Source: Uranotaenia lowii
Taxonomy: Eukaryota; Arthropoda; Insecta; Diptera; Culicidae
Direction of reading: 5' to 3'
DNA length: 64,000 nt
Assembly: GCF_029784155.1 (NCBI RefSeq)
Contig: NC_073693.1
Location: forward strand, 338,474,023-338,538,022
Shown: positions 12,052 to 23,389 of the stretch, in pieces
Numbering within the stretch: position 1 is the first letter of the stretch
Layout: each line of letters begins with the position of its first letter
The notes under the pieces: model-generated
The model's database searches: none
Told to the model about the DNA's origin: nothing
What the model saw: the letters and a program-made list of their open reading frames with translations, nothing else
Position numbers and translations under genes: made by a program

Positions 12052-12475
12052 CAGACCCCGTTCGATTTTGGCAACACGCCCGTACATTTTGTGTTGCCAA
12101 AATCGAATGTTGCCAAAATCGAACGGTTTTTTTTTCTCAACTTTTTTTTCAGTTGTTTGTACAAAATAATTATTTTTATTAGCAAACACGTTATTTTTGG
12201 TCTATTTCTGACCATTTGTAATTATTTTTTTAATTTTTTCATCATGTTTTTGATGCATTTTCCACTTTTCTTTGTTTATAATGTTTGTTTACATTTGTCA
12301 TATTTGCAGTTTTTGTCGTTCTTCATCATTTTTTAGTTGTTTTTTGTCATTTTCCGTCATTTGTTTGAATTTGTTTGTTAACTTTTTTAATTTTTCATCT
12401 TTTTGTCATTTTTGAGTACTTTATAAATATATCACATGTGCCAAAATCGAATGTTGCCAAAACGAACGGCGTCTG
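12052..12475. mobile_element. MITE with TA target duplication
   Basis: This 424-bp element starts cagaccccgttcgatttt and ends with the imperfect inverse aacgaacggcgtctg. TA lies directly outside both ends (12050-12051 and 12476-12477). TA duplication with a CAG start fits non-autonomous Tc1/mariner or pogo-type elements. The words TTGCCAAAATCGAA recur as subterminal repeats at both ends. The interior is T-rich with many TTTTTGTCAT-like words and no coding frame. Confidence 0.75.
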
Positions 12476-13369
12476 TATTGGAAGTTTACTTATTTAGTTA
12501 TTTGGAGTCTTTGACCGTGAAGTCATACAGACTTAAAGTCTTAAAATTAAAAATTAACCTAAGTAACATACAATGTATCATTTTAAAATTAAGTTAAATC
12601 ATGGATCGAACGTTTAAACATCGAATATTATACGTTAAAGTCGAACAGGTGGGAAACTTCGTTGAAAGCATGACAGCATCGATGTAGTGGATGATTTTGG
12701 CTAAAACTCGTTCTGCTTCTTGGTATCCAGAGAAATTTTTGATTGCGTAGTTGTCGAGCTGGAGCGTGCAAATTGAGAGAACGCAGCAGTTGCGGGCAAT
12801 CAATAACGTTTGTTGTGTCGTACACGAAGATCCGTTGCAAGTACGTCCTCCTTTTACTCAAAGACGTCAGTGACAGAAGACCACATCTCTCGGGATAAGG
12901 TGGTAAACGTACAGAATCTCGCCAGGGCAATCGTCGTAATGCATAGCGAAGAAATTTTTCTGGACCCTCTCTATCCTTTCGATGTGAACGGATTGGTAAG
13001 GTGCCCAAACAGGTGCAGCATATTCCAGTACACTTCGTACTAACGAGCAGAATACTGTTTTAAGCGCTTAAGGGTCTTCAAAACTCAGTGTATTTCGACG
13101 AAGAAATCCGAATAAGGCAAACGCTTTTGCTGTGGTTGTCGAGATATGCTGTGCGAACGAGAGCTTTTGATCGAAAGTAATTCCGAGATCTTTTATCGTT
13201 GAAACTCTTTCTAAGGTGGAGTCCCTGAGCGAATATTTGTATACAATTGATGCTCCAGTCCTGAAGAAACTTATGCATTTACACTTTCCGACATTCACTT
13301 CCATCCCATGCGTATCACACAATTTGTTCATATCTTCCTAAAGCGCAATGCAGTCCACTATCGAGTCAA

Positions 13370-14120
13370 TGACTCTGTAAATTTTTAGGTCATCGGCGTA
13401 CAGTAATTTAGTCGAGTTGAGGTAGGTAGCTATGTCGTTTATGAAAGGCACAAAGATAAGCGGCCCTAGGTGACTACCTTGTGGAACACCGGATGGCATG
13501 TCGAATTCTGTAGAGTGTGTTCCTCGGATGTTTACGTAACCTTGGCGTTTTACCAGGTAGGAATGCAGCCATTTTATTATCCATGAAGGAAAACCGTAGC
13601 GTTCGAGCTTTGTTGTTGCTATGCGATATATATTGAATCAACTTGCATTTTTTTATTTGTTGCGGTGTGCAAATTCTTTTACATAGCACATCAGATTTGT
13701 CAGCGTTGATTTTTTCTTTACAAATCCGTGCTGGTATTCGGTGAGTATTGGTTTAGCTGCTGAATATAGCCTTTCGTATATCAGAGACTCGAGGACTTTG
13801 GAAAAGCAGCACAAGATTGATATGGGCCGGTAGTTCTCTACACGGTGAAAGTTTCCAGACTTAAGGATTGGAGATACTGAAGCAGTTTTCCAGTGGCTGG
13901 GAAAACCACATTCAGAAATCGATCTGTTGAAAATTATACGTAGCAGTACGGCAAGAGATGCTGCGATTTTTGATACCAACGACGATGGAATCCCATCAGG
14001 ACCGGGCCCTTTCGACGGATCGAGCTTACTCAAAGTAATAAACACCTCCTCAATTAGTGAAATCAGGCTGTGGCAGCCTAATGTTGTAGGTAGGCAAAGA
14101 TTCGAAGTAGGCGTCGTCAC
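13370..14120 (-). pseudogene. Reverse transcriptase of the antisense non-LTR element
   Basis: The frame 14120-13653 carries RT words SKGPGPDGIPSSL and ENYRPISILCCFSKVLE and a motif resembling QHGFVKKKSTLTNL. After a frame change, the minus strand near 13500-13440 reads GVPQGSHLGPLIF, and 13400-13389 reads YADD, the catalytic RT motif. The catalytic residues survive but the frame does not, so the protein cannot be made as one piece. It would have copied element RNA at nicked chromosomal DNA. Confidence 0.85.
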
Positions 14121-14626
14121 AGTTTAAGGTTTGCGGACTATACACACTACTGAAAAATTCGGCAAACAAATCAGCTGACTCTCTAGCAGTTCCCGATGTG
14201 CGTTCCTGGAACGTGACAGATGAAGGAACAATGTTTGTGAGGCGGCGGCTATTGATATACTTCCAAAAAGTAGAGGGATCTTGCTTTATACCACGTTTAA
14301 TATTCTGGATGTATCGCTCAAAGGTGGAATTGCGCAGAGCCGAATATTCGTTCTCTAGTCTCAATAGGAGTGCTTTATTAGTATCCGTTTTGCTTCGGAA
14401 GTAGCGTTTGATGATGACGGTCAGTGTTTAAAATTGCTTTTGGTGGGCGCACGAGTTCAGCTTGGTCGGGTCTGTTTATAAAAATGAGGTCAAGAATTCT
14501 GCCGTCAACGTTTGCGAGGGAACACATCTGTGATAACCCGGAAGATATAGTCGATTCGATCACAGCGAGTTCCTGTTCTGTGGAAGCATTCACTGGCAAA
14601 AATCCATTAGCATCCTCGTCGTAGCT

Positions 14627-15160
14627 TCAATGCAAATTCGGTGGATTGTAATGCCCAGCTACAACAACGAAGTCTTGACAGGTTGCAGTATTCAGGATAT
14701 AGTCAAGAGCGGACATGTGCGATGCATACAAAGAAGTTTCACTATTGGGCCTGAAGTAGACACGAAACAGGTATACAGAACGATATTGAAGCTTTATACG
14801 CACAATAACTTGTTCGAGGCTGTCGCAATCAGGTGCTGTTACGGATACCGCATCGATGCCCTGTCGGACCGCAATCAATACACCACCACCACGTCTAAGA
14901 TGACTATTATTAGAATTTCTATTACAGCGGTAAATTTTATGGGTTAAAGCTAACTCGGAGTTGGAAATGTCATCTTTCAGCCACGTCTCAGTTATCATCA
15001 CAATGTCGTATTCGGCTGTTGTGAGGGCTAACAGGAATTCGTTGGTTTTAGTTCGCATGCCGCCAGCATTTTGATAATATACGGAAAGCTGAGAGACTTT
15101 GTTCCTGTTCTGTCTGAGAAGGCTTGCGGGTGTTGCAGATGAGGGAGAGGGTGCAGGCAT
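14627..15160 (-). pseudogene. Endonuclease domain of the antisense non-LTR element
   Basis: This 177-codon frame shows the opening of an AP-type endonuclease: YYQNAGGMRTKTNEFL, then YDIVMITETWL, then RRGGGVLIAV, and ends around VVAGHYNPPN, where the family usually has GDFN. The D of that catalytic motif appears replaced (AGHYN), which suggests loss of nicking activity. The following frame (14599-14378) probably continues the domain after a break. Confidence 0.8.
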
Positions 15161-15629
15161 TTGGCAGGTCGTTGAGGCGGGTTTAGTGCTGTATGCAGTG
15201 TAATCACTGAAATTGACTTGACCGTTTAAGTTGGAGTCGCAAACGGTGTCAATTGATTCGCTTTGAAATCTAGGCGAGGCTGCTTCGAATTGGGAAAAAC
15301 CCGCTCAGATGTGTTTTCAATAAACTGGCGGAAACGGATTCCAGTGGGCCAGGTTTCGGACGACAGCGCTTTTTGTTTTAGATCGAGTGAAAGGCCAACT
15401 TTGAAGGGAATTAACGAGAGTGTACTAACGTCGCGTCCTTTGGGTATTAACTTTACGAGTTTACGAGTCCTCAGTTATCATGTATTATAATTTTTCCCAT
15501 CGCCGGAGCGCGCTTGCGCTTTGCCACCGATGTCAAGAACTGCCGACTGAGCCCTAAAAACAGCACCACGATCGCTGCAGTGAACACGTACTGGCTCCAC
15601 ATTTACGATTTTGTTATTCCTGATGAACA

Positions 15630-15805
15630 CGGATGAACACTATAGTAGGTATTCAAGTATCACAAAATCAATGATAAAAATATAGTTGGATTCACTATAT
15701 TTATAGTTCAATACCTAGAATCAATCATACATCTGTAGTTGAATTTGCCATATTAACGATTGAATCAATTATATCACAACAGTTGAATATATCATATTCA
15801 TAGTT
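15630..15805. repeat. ATAGTTGAAT motif array (middle)
   Basis: Degenerate ATAGTTGAAT copies. The part around AATCAATCATAC...GTAGTTGAAT is also found, in the same orientation, in the array at 17755-17895. It is the inverse of the array at 11690-12050, so the antisense retrotransposon and the MITE are bracketed by inverted copies. Confidence 0.6.
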
Positions 15806-17754
15806 AGATCACAAACAAACAGACAGGACACTCTTAAGAAAATCTTCTCAATTTTTCGCAAGAATAATTATACTACATTTGTATTTGTATAGACATATTA
15901 TGTTACTGATCTTTCTGTTTTAAAAACTTAATCGAGTTATGTATTTCAGGATTTATTGAAGTTGATGTAATGCTCTTAACAAGTTTAAGTGGACTCCTCG
16001 GAGGTAGAACTAATCCCTGAAATTCTCTAGTAATAATAAATTGGTAGCGGGTCGTTATTCTCAGTTCATCTTTGATACGTATTGGAAATTAACTAGCAAG
16101 ATTTGGAAATTAACCAACAAGATTTAAAAGGCGCAAACTTTACCGTCGGCACTTAAGCGCCATCCACTAAATGTAGATGTGCCAACGGTCATAGATTTAA
16201 TTAGCCCGGACTCTTACCCCAGGGGGGGGGGACAATTTAAATTTGCGCGAATCTCGTGTTGAAGGTTTGGCAATCTCAAGGGAAAAATAAAAAAAACAGC
16301 AAATGAAATTCAAAAGCAAAAATGACTTACCGATGACGCGCCGATTCCTCACGTTCAGCGTCTTAGCGCGGACCTTCAACTGGCCTCCAAGGACCAGGTT
16401 CGACAACCAGTAGGCACTTCCACTAACCGACTCCCCGTTTAGACAGAACCGAATGCGCGGAACAACAGCGTCGGAGATTGCCAGCCTCAACGACTTTTGG
16501 GTTTTCCGATACGGCCACAAGACTTCCACTTCAACAACGACTACGAGTTTCAAAAAATACGATATTTCGATTTCAACGAGCGACTTTTCCGATCAGCGTC
16601 TGGAGTCTAAGAGAGCGACCCCCGGGTCACCAGCTAGCAAGAAGGCTTCCCGATTGCCTCCCCCTATGAGGTTGGCTTCGGGTTTTTGCCAAGACAATGC
16701 TTGTAGATCGCACGCGAAATTCAAGCATTTCTTCTTAACGGTTGAAATGGACGCTACTTCGACTAGCCATCTTTACTTTTGGTAGCCCTCTTGATGTCGG
16801 ATCGTGAAGTTCAATCCGTATCAACAGGGCCGCTTCCTCATTTGCTACCTAGAAACTTTTACCTTGAGATTGCCAAAATAGAATAAAAATATAGATATAA
16901 AATAAGTTGCAACGCAACATCTTCTAGAAATGCTCCACTAAAGGTTCCGAAAACTTCTCTCTTTCGCATTTTCTCAAAGTTATTTAAAGGAAATTTTATG
17001 AAAGTATCTAAGCAACAATATAATTTTTGTTTTATTGGAATAATTGGAGTTTTTCGAGCACTTATAATCAAATCCAGTCGACATTCACCGGCTATATGAA
17101 GAATATGGAAAATTTTTAACTCAATTTAGTTCAGCTTTCAGGAAAATAACGGGGGGGATTAAATATGGAAACAGGAATGAAATAAAAACAATTATTTCTA
17201 AAAATTTTAAATTTATTCAAACAAAGATATTTAAAAGTTAGCTTATTACAACCTGAATCTGCTACAAAATGCTATTTTCAGGGCATTAAATCCAACAGGA
17301 CCATTCAGACTTGATTTACAAGGGCTGTTGAACTTTATTAAAACTGATTAATCAATAATCCAATCAACGACTTATGTACTGAAATTGAGTCAACACAATT
17401 CGCCACCTTATCCTCACAATAACTAGGAAGTTTTTCTTACTGCTCGTGTTCTGTTTAAGCGTTTTGGAACCCTGATGTAGAAAAATTTGTAAAAAAAACG
17501 GAACTACAGCCAACAGCTTCTACTTTCGAACGACTGATGTTTCTGCAGCAATTTTGTTTATTATTATATTGGAATAGCACGGCTACTATGGTGATACTCA
17601 TATATCCAAAAAATTAAAGGCAACCATGATTGAAAATCTTTTACCCGAATGCAGTGCACTCTATTGGCGACATTGCCTAGCTCATACAGCATTTTGCGAA
17701 GAATGAAACACGATTATCCTGTCTGTTTGTCTGTGGTTGGATGTTAGAGTTCAA
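15806..17754. other. Spacer with a possible exon remnant at 16330-16555 (minus)
   Basis: Most of this segment is AT-rich and featureless. The minus-strand stretch 16553-16332 is more GC-rich, stays open for about 75 codons (words ISDAVVPRIRFCLNGESV and AKTLNVRNRRVIG) and ends at a GTAAGT splice-donor-like site (about 16331-16326). I do not recognise the product. It could be an orphan exon, a transposon ORF piece or chance. Confidence 0.3.
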
Positions 17755-17895
17755 CCAAAAATGTATAGTTGAATCTATTATAGATTAGTTGAATATCTCA
17801 GATCAATCATACAATTGTAGTTGAATCTATCATATTTACAGTTGAATCAATTTTACCATTACAGTTGAATTCATTATATTCATAGTTGATTGCGT
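17755..17895. repeat. ATAGTTGAAT motif array (right)
   Basis: Five or so copies of (A)TAGTTGAAT(C/T) at about 30-bp spacing, alternating with ATCATA or ATTATA words. It matches 15630-15805 in direct orientation. Confidence 0.6.
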
Positions 17896-20119
17896 CAAGT
17901 CAATTTTTTTTCAAGAAATTTCTCGTACTGGGGATCTCTCGATCTATCCGCTCTTTCTTTCAATGATCTCGTCTCTGGCTGCTCCTTTACCACTACCTGT
18001 TAGTTTAAATCTATTCTCTCGGTAACACCAGGGGCGGACCTTCAGGCCATTAACAAATGTATCTATTTTTTAAAATATTCGAACAGTTAACACTAGTGTT
18101 TTTTCCATAATTTGAGGGAAGTAAGCGTATTTTTATTCTTTTGAACAGATGTATATTTGATTCATTTTTATAAAATTTAAAAATCAAATGAAGTCGTTCC
18201 ATGTATAGAAAGTGAGCTTTTATCTACAATTCCCAATCGTGCCAAACTTTCCCAAATTTTACATGGACAAGCCCGAATTAACCGGACATTCCGGCGGACA
18301 ATCTAAAGAGCTTTATCCATCTGATATGACAACTTAACCTCAGTCAAACTTTTTTCAAATAATTTTCTACAATTTGACAGAAAACGAAGGTGCAATGCCC
18401 TGCCACATTTTTAGCAGATTTCTAAAAACCACATACAACCAACCGTTTTTTAAATAATTTCTATAAGCAAAAAATTCAATCTAAATTGATTTCTTTTAAT
18501 CTAGATTTTTCATAAGAAGTTCAGGGGCGGGATTATGGAACTCGAAACAATCGAGTTTTGTTCGATTCGACCGACTTTGGCATTACTGAACGAGCTCGAT
18601 TCGAATGGAACGTTTCGAGATGATCTACAACCCGGTTTACTCGAAATCTAGTACGTTAAAATTTAGAACTCGAACGAGATATGTGAAACGATTCTAATTC
18701 GATTCGAGTTGAAACTCGAAACGAGTATCTCGAATCGAATATTTAGGATTCATAATTTCACCCCAGATTTTTTGTTTTCCAATGGTAATTTAAGACTGTT
18801 TTCATCAAAATAATGTTTGTTTCTAGTAAGGAAATCAAACAGTTCTGAACCAGTCCACTTCTAAAACTGAGATAGTGGCTTTCTGAGTCATATTTCCTTC
18901 CTTCCAAAGAAGAGATAGATTTAATCATCTCGTCGGGAAGTTTCTGTAGTCGGGTTCAAATCCAACCAAAATAGAATATCTAACTAGGAAAGAAGGTTGT
19001 AACCCGCCCTCTGCCATTCATATTCCAGCTGGATAGCCAATTACAATAAAACAAGCGCAATATCAACGTCGAAACGAGTAAGCCAGCAGAGCATCGCTAG
19101 GACATGACGATGGCTGCATCTTGCCTTTTTGGTGGAAGAAGAAGTTGGGGGTGGGAAATGTCAGAGAAATGCAATTCCTACACCGAGCAGGATTCAATCG
19201 AGTGCATTCGTACGGGAATGCACTTTCAACCACCCTAGTAGTAGTTTGCATCATTGCACTGCAGATGATGTCCACCTGTCCGGTTCAGGTTCAATTGAAA
19301 AGCTGAGGAAAGGCGGGAAAAGCGATATGATGAATGCGAACGACAAACAACAATGTCACAATCAGATCACATTACAATGCAAATGTAGGGCCGATGTAAC
19401 TGGGACCGATTGATTTATCTGACTGGAATTGAAAACGAAACGTTTGTCGTCAATTAAGCAAAGGGGAAAACGAGCCTCCCTTGTCATGTCGATTGAATCG
19501 GCATTCCGTTGGAACATGACAGGTTAATGGGATAAATTTTCAACACTGGGAATTTTGAAAGCTTAAATGAGAAATTGATTCTTAAGTTTTATGTATTTTT
19601 CTCTTAGGAATTCCATGGCGTGAGCTGGCAAGACGTCGAGGCAACGGGCCTCCAAGTCTAAGTCAATGTCGGAAAGCTCAAGTCGATGGAGGCCAACACA
19701 GAAAATCCTGATAATTGGATTTGCCTATTCTTGAGCTACATTTTTGATTACCATGAGAAAAACTTAGTAACCCATGAAAAAAGTTTTAACCATTTCATAA
19801 TAAAGAATCTGAATTCATTGAAACTTACTTAAAAATTGCAGGCTTTGCTTGCTAGAGCTTTCAATAATTTCATGAGTCAGCAAAAGAACGAAGAAGAAGA
19901 AGAAGAATAGTTTCATGAAATGTTTTTGCCAAGGTTATTTGAATCAAGAAACTCATTTGCTATGCAAATCAGTTTTTTGTTTCATTTTCATCCTAAAAGC
20001 CCTAGTAACAGGAAAACAACACAATTAATTCAACTGACATCCCTGCTTTTGCCGAGTGAGGTATTACGTGACTACTTGTCAAGCAATACTTCTCTAGGAA
20101 CCAGCAGTGATGTCACGCA
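17896..20119. other. No recognised gene
   Basis: A 2.2-kb stretch with only short frames. At 18540-18740 words of the CGAATCGAGTTCGA type are strongly over-represented and can pair with one another. An AAG/AAGAAGAAG run lies near 19890. I see no transposon ends or RNA genes. Confidence 0.4.
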
Positions 20120-20332
20120 GTCTAATGCGCAATCATGTAAAAACAACTAAAACTAATCTTTAACGGTCGCCATTATTGTATGAGCAAAGTCGCTGCACCT
20201 AAGCGAACCATCAATTCAAAATAGCATTTTTTTAAAACAGGGCTTCCAAACAAGCTGCGGATTCGATTGATCTGAAATGTCAACACCTTTATCCCATTTT
20301 GGGTACAATATGATACATTAAAATAAATGGCT

Positions 20333-20391
20333 TTTAAAAGCTTTTAAAACCATCAGCTTGCAGCTAGTAATTAAAGTCCAATCTAGCTGTT
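20333..20391 (+). promoter_or_regulatory. Conserved 5' flanking block of IR-2
   Basis: AAAAGCTTTTAAAACCATCA, then CAGCTAGTAATTAAAGTCC, nearly identical to the IR-3 block (46637-46692) and recognisable at IR-1. Weaker similarity to the IR-3 flank continues upstream to about 20120, including TTTAACGGTCGCC and CGGATTCGATTG. It ends about 85 bp before the ATG. Confidence 0.55.
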
Positions 20392-20475
20392 ATGAAAAAC
20401 AAACGAATAAATAACAAACACCTTTTGATAGTTGAAACATTGTTCAACTTTCATCCCAGAGGGGCATTGACAGTA

Positions 20476-22017
20476 ATGGATATTTCCAACTACCTTTTAG
20501 CTAGCTCCAAGCTTAACAACGGAACTCTGTGCTTCATGGGAACCACTATGGGCTCCCACTTTTTTGCAGATTTGGTGAACGTTTTATCACGCAATTTAAA
20601 TTGCCCACTAGTGATGCTACACCTCGTTCAACTTTCAATCGCAACTTGCAGCACTTACCTGGTGCTCCTAGGTCTAGTGAGGCACCAGTTACTAATATAT
20701 TTGTTTCACTATCATGAGATAAGCTTTGCCAATCGAATCATTTTCATCGGAGATCATCTGGGTTACAGCAAAGAATTCCTTCGTGAAAATTTCGAAAAGG
20801 TTGCAGCACATTTGAGGATCCCTGCTAGTGTTTTGATAGTGAATGGCCGTGTAATTTTGTATGATTGCTATACCCGTTCTTTGAGTCAGGAAATTCTGAT
20901 GACTGAATCAACATTAGACGATCTTTGGGACCGCAACGTGATTCCAGCCCGTGGAAACTTCTCGTTTCTCGTTTCGGCTATGTCGATCTGGAGCAAGGAA
21001 TTTAGGGTTCTACCTGTAACTCGTTGTGCCAAAGAGCTAACAGACTCCAGAGGCTGGAGGTTGAAGTTTCCATCAGATCATAAGATCATCAAACCCAACA
21101 GTGAATGGGATACGGCCGTTCACATGATCCCGGAATACTCAATCGCTCACCCAAAAGCGGAACTCGTTCGGGCGCCAACTTGTGGAGGGAACTGTTTGAT
21201 ACTCACTAAGCTGGAACTTCGCCGAGATTTTTGGCACATGCTGTACCCCTTTTCATCAGCAGTTTGGGTAACTTTCGGAATAGCTCTAGCTGGAATCACG
21301 CTTGTTGTGAAAATTTTGAAATATGTTATTGAGAACCCTTTCTACAGTAAGAAGTTGGCGACCTATGTTTTGGTAGGATTTTCCATACTTTGGGCCATCG
21401 TCGAAGATACCTACACTTATGCTTTTATATCTTATCTGATGATTGTTGACTATGAACCAGAGCTAGAAACGCTGCAGGCTTTTAACGAATCCGGAAGACC
21501 TATCTGCGGCTACAGTTAACCGGAAATAGTACGACATTACTTTCAAACGATCAATCTTGAGCTGGCAAATCCGATTCTACAATACCCGCCTGATGTGCTG
21601 GCCACGAATCCCCAATGTGGTCTTGTCTATCTGTGCCGTGATGTTATGTTTTTGACAGATATGCGAGTCAAACCCCCAAATGGTCTCTATTACGGTCTCA
21701 AGGAACGTCTCTCCTTGATCGATGTGAGTCACAGTTTCGATCGGATGTTACCACTTGCTCGGCTTTATCGGAACATGCAGGATGCGATGGTAGAATCGGG
21801 CATCTGGCAGCACTGGAGCGATTCACGAGAACGGAGATTTCAAACAGGCAAGGAACTTGAGAACTCAATAATCACCTTCGAAGAGTTGCTTCTGGTTTGG
21901 GTTTTCTGGGCCGTCGGTCTGGCTACGTCTAGTTTGGCTTTCATGATCGAAATTTTTTACTTCATCTTCATAACAACACTCAATTTAAATTTTATTCATT
22001 TAAATGAAGGACACTAA
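20476..22017 (+). pseudogene. Divergent ionotropic receptor IR-2, premature TAA
   Basis: Paralogue of IR-3 with the same organisation: ligand-binding half, TM1 (AVWVTFGIALAGITLVV), TM2 with TYTYAFISYLM, second ligand-binding half and C-terminal TM3 (VFWAVGLATSSLAFMI). The start is the ATG at 20476 shared by all paralogues; an in-frame ATG at 20392 would add 28 residues, but that frame is not kept in IR-3. Codon 348 is TAA (21517-21519), where IR-1 has AAA in an otherwise identical context, so one A-to-T change explains it. The remaining 165 codons up to the TAA at 22015 stay open in frame, with no other lesion. Strict reading gives a channel without its second ligand-binding half and TM3. Stop-codon readthrough would restore full length. 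Confidence 0.88.
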
Positions 22018-22136
22018 TAAACGGGTTTTGATGCTTAACTCAACAACAACAGCTGATCCCAATAAAGATTTGTTTGAAAATATGGCAACTGCAAAGAGTT
22101 TCTTTTAAAATAAAGCATCTCAAATTTAAACTGTTA

Positions 22137-22681
<545 letters not shown>

Positions 22682-22699
22682 TGGCGCAGCCGACGGAAG
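22682..22699 (+). promoter_or_regulatory. Primer binding site of element A
   Basis: TGGCGCAGCCGACGG follows the LTR directly. TGGCGCAG is the usual complement of a tRNA-Ser 3' end in 17.6/297-type errantiviruses. The tRNA identity is inferred. Confidence 0.75.
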
Positions 22700-22873
22700 C
22701 AGCTTTAGTGAATTCTGATGATAAAAAAGTGGATAAAAGTCGATTAATAACCGACTTAAAAAAGTGATCTCGCGAATAAAGCATCGGAACAACGCGGATG
22801 ACCTGTCATCGTTTCGAGTTGAGGATCCCCCCGTCAGGACCACTATAGCAACCTACCGTCACGGCAGCAAACC

Positions 22874-22882
22874 GAGGTAAGT
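22874..22882 (+). promoter_or_regulatory. Leader splice donor of element A
   Basis: GAG|GTAAGTG with the GT at 22877-22878 is a near-consensus donor between the primer site and gag. Its likely partner is the acceptor directly before the env ATG (AG at 28131-28132), giving a subgenomic env RNA. Confidence 0.6.
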
Positions 22883-22945
22883 GATTTTTTTTATTACTTT
22901 TCACCTCAAATCAAAAAGATTAGTGTTTATCTTAGTGAAATTTGG

Positions 22946-23206
22946 TACTACCAGATAGGCCTCTTTTCACTCGAGTACTACCAGATAGGCTCGAAAACTA
23001 AGCTAATTGCTTATCTTTTTGCGTCCGGAAACTGCACTACCAGATAGACAGCTTTCGCGACAGGGAGTGAGGCGACACATTCTGTGTGCTCCCAGTTAAA
23101 ACAAAGTGCTAGCGTTTTATTTTTTCCCAGAGTACTACCAGATAGGCCCTGAAATTAAGAAAATTGCTAAAATTTTGTTGGTATTGATCTGTACTACCAG
23201 ATAGGC
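22946..23206 (+). repeat. Five-copy TACTACCAGATAGGC array in leader A
   Basis: Copies lie at 22946-22960, 22976-22990, 23036-23048 (ACTACCAGATAGA, one mismatch), 23133-23147 and 23192-23206, all in the same orientation with unrelated spacers. They lie between the splice donor and gag, in the same place as the Su(Hw) insulator array of Drosophila gypsy, but the motif is different. This suggests a binding site for a host protein or an RNA element. Confidence 0.85.
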
Positions 23207-23389
23207 AGATCTCTACAAAAAGTTAAAATTAACTACATAGTCACCATTTGAAACGCGCATAAGGCGGACTAAGCAAAAAGCTCGCGCTGCTAGTTCACGC
23301 CAAGTGTTTATAAAAGGAGACTGAAATAAGATTCCCTCTGCTCGTTCATACTGACTAAGCAAACTAAAGGGGTTTCATCAATTAAATTA

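Larger units (their letters stand above)
12600..15620 (-). mobile_element. Decayed non-LTR retrotransposon, antisense
   Basis: Reading the minus strand from right to left gives an apurinic endonuclease domain (15160-14627), a linker (14600-14050), reverse transcriptase blocks (14120-13370) and an RT C-terminal part (13331-13068, 13008-12628). The pieces lie in several frames and are broken by stops and frameshifts. The style resembles the CR1/Jockey superfamily. The exact ends are uncertain, and it is flanked by ATAGTTGAAT-type arrays. Confidence 0.8.

Noticed and set aside
15263..15490. 75-codon plus-strand ORF
   Set aside because: Likely the antisense of the 5' part of the minus-strand non-LTR element.
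16453..16785. 110-codon plus-strand ORF
   Set aside because: It lies opposite the more plausible minus-strand exon-like frame and is serine/threonine-rich without a domain.
20392..20475. Upstream in-frame ATG extension of IR-2
   Set aside because: The frame is not kept in IR-3 because of an indel before its ATG, so this is probably 5' UTR. It remains a possible alternative start.
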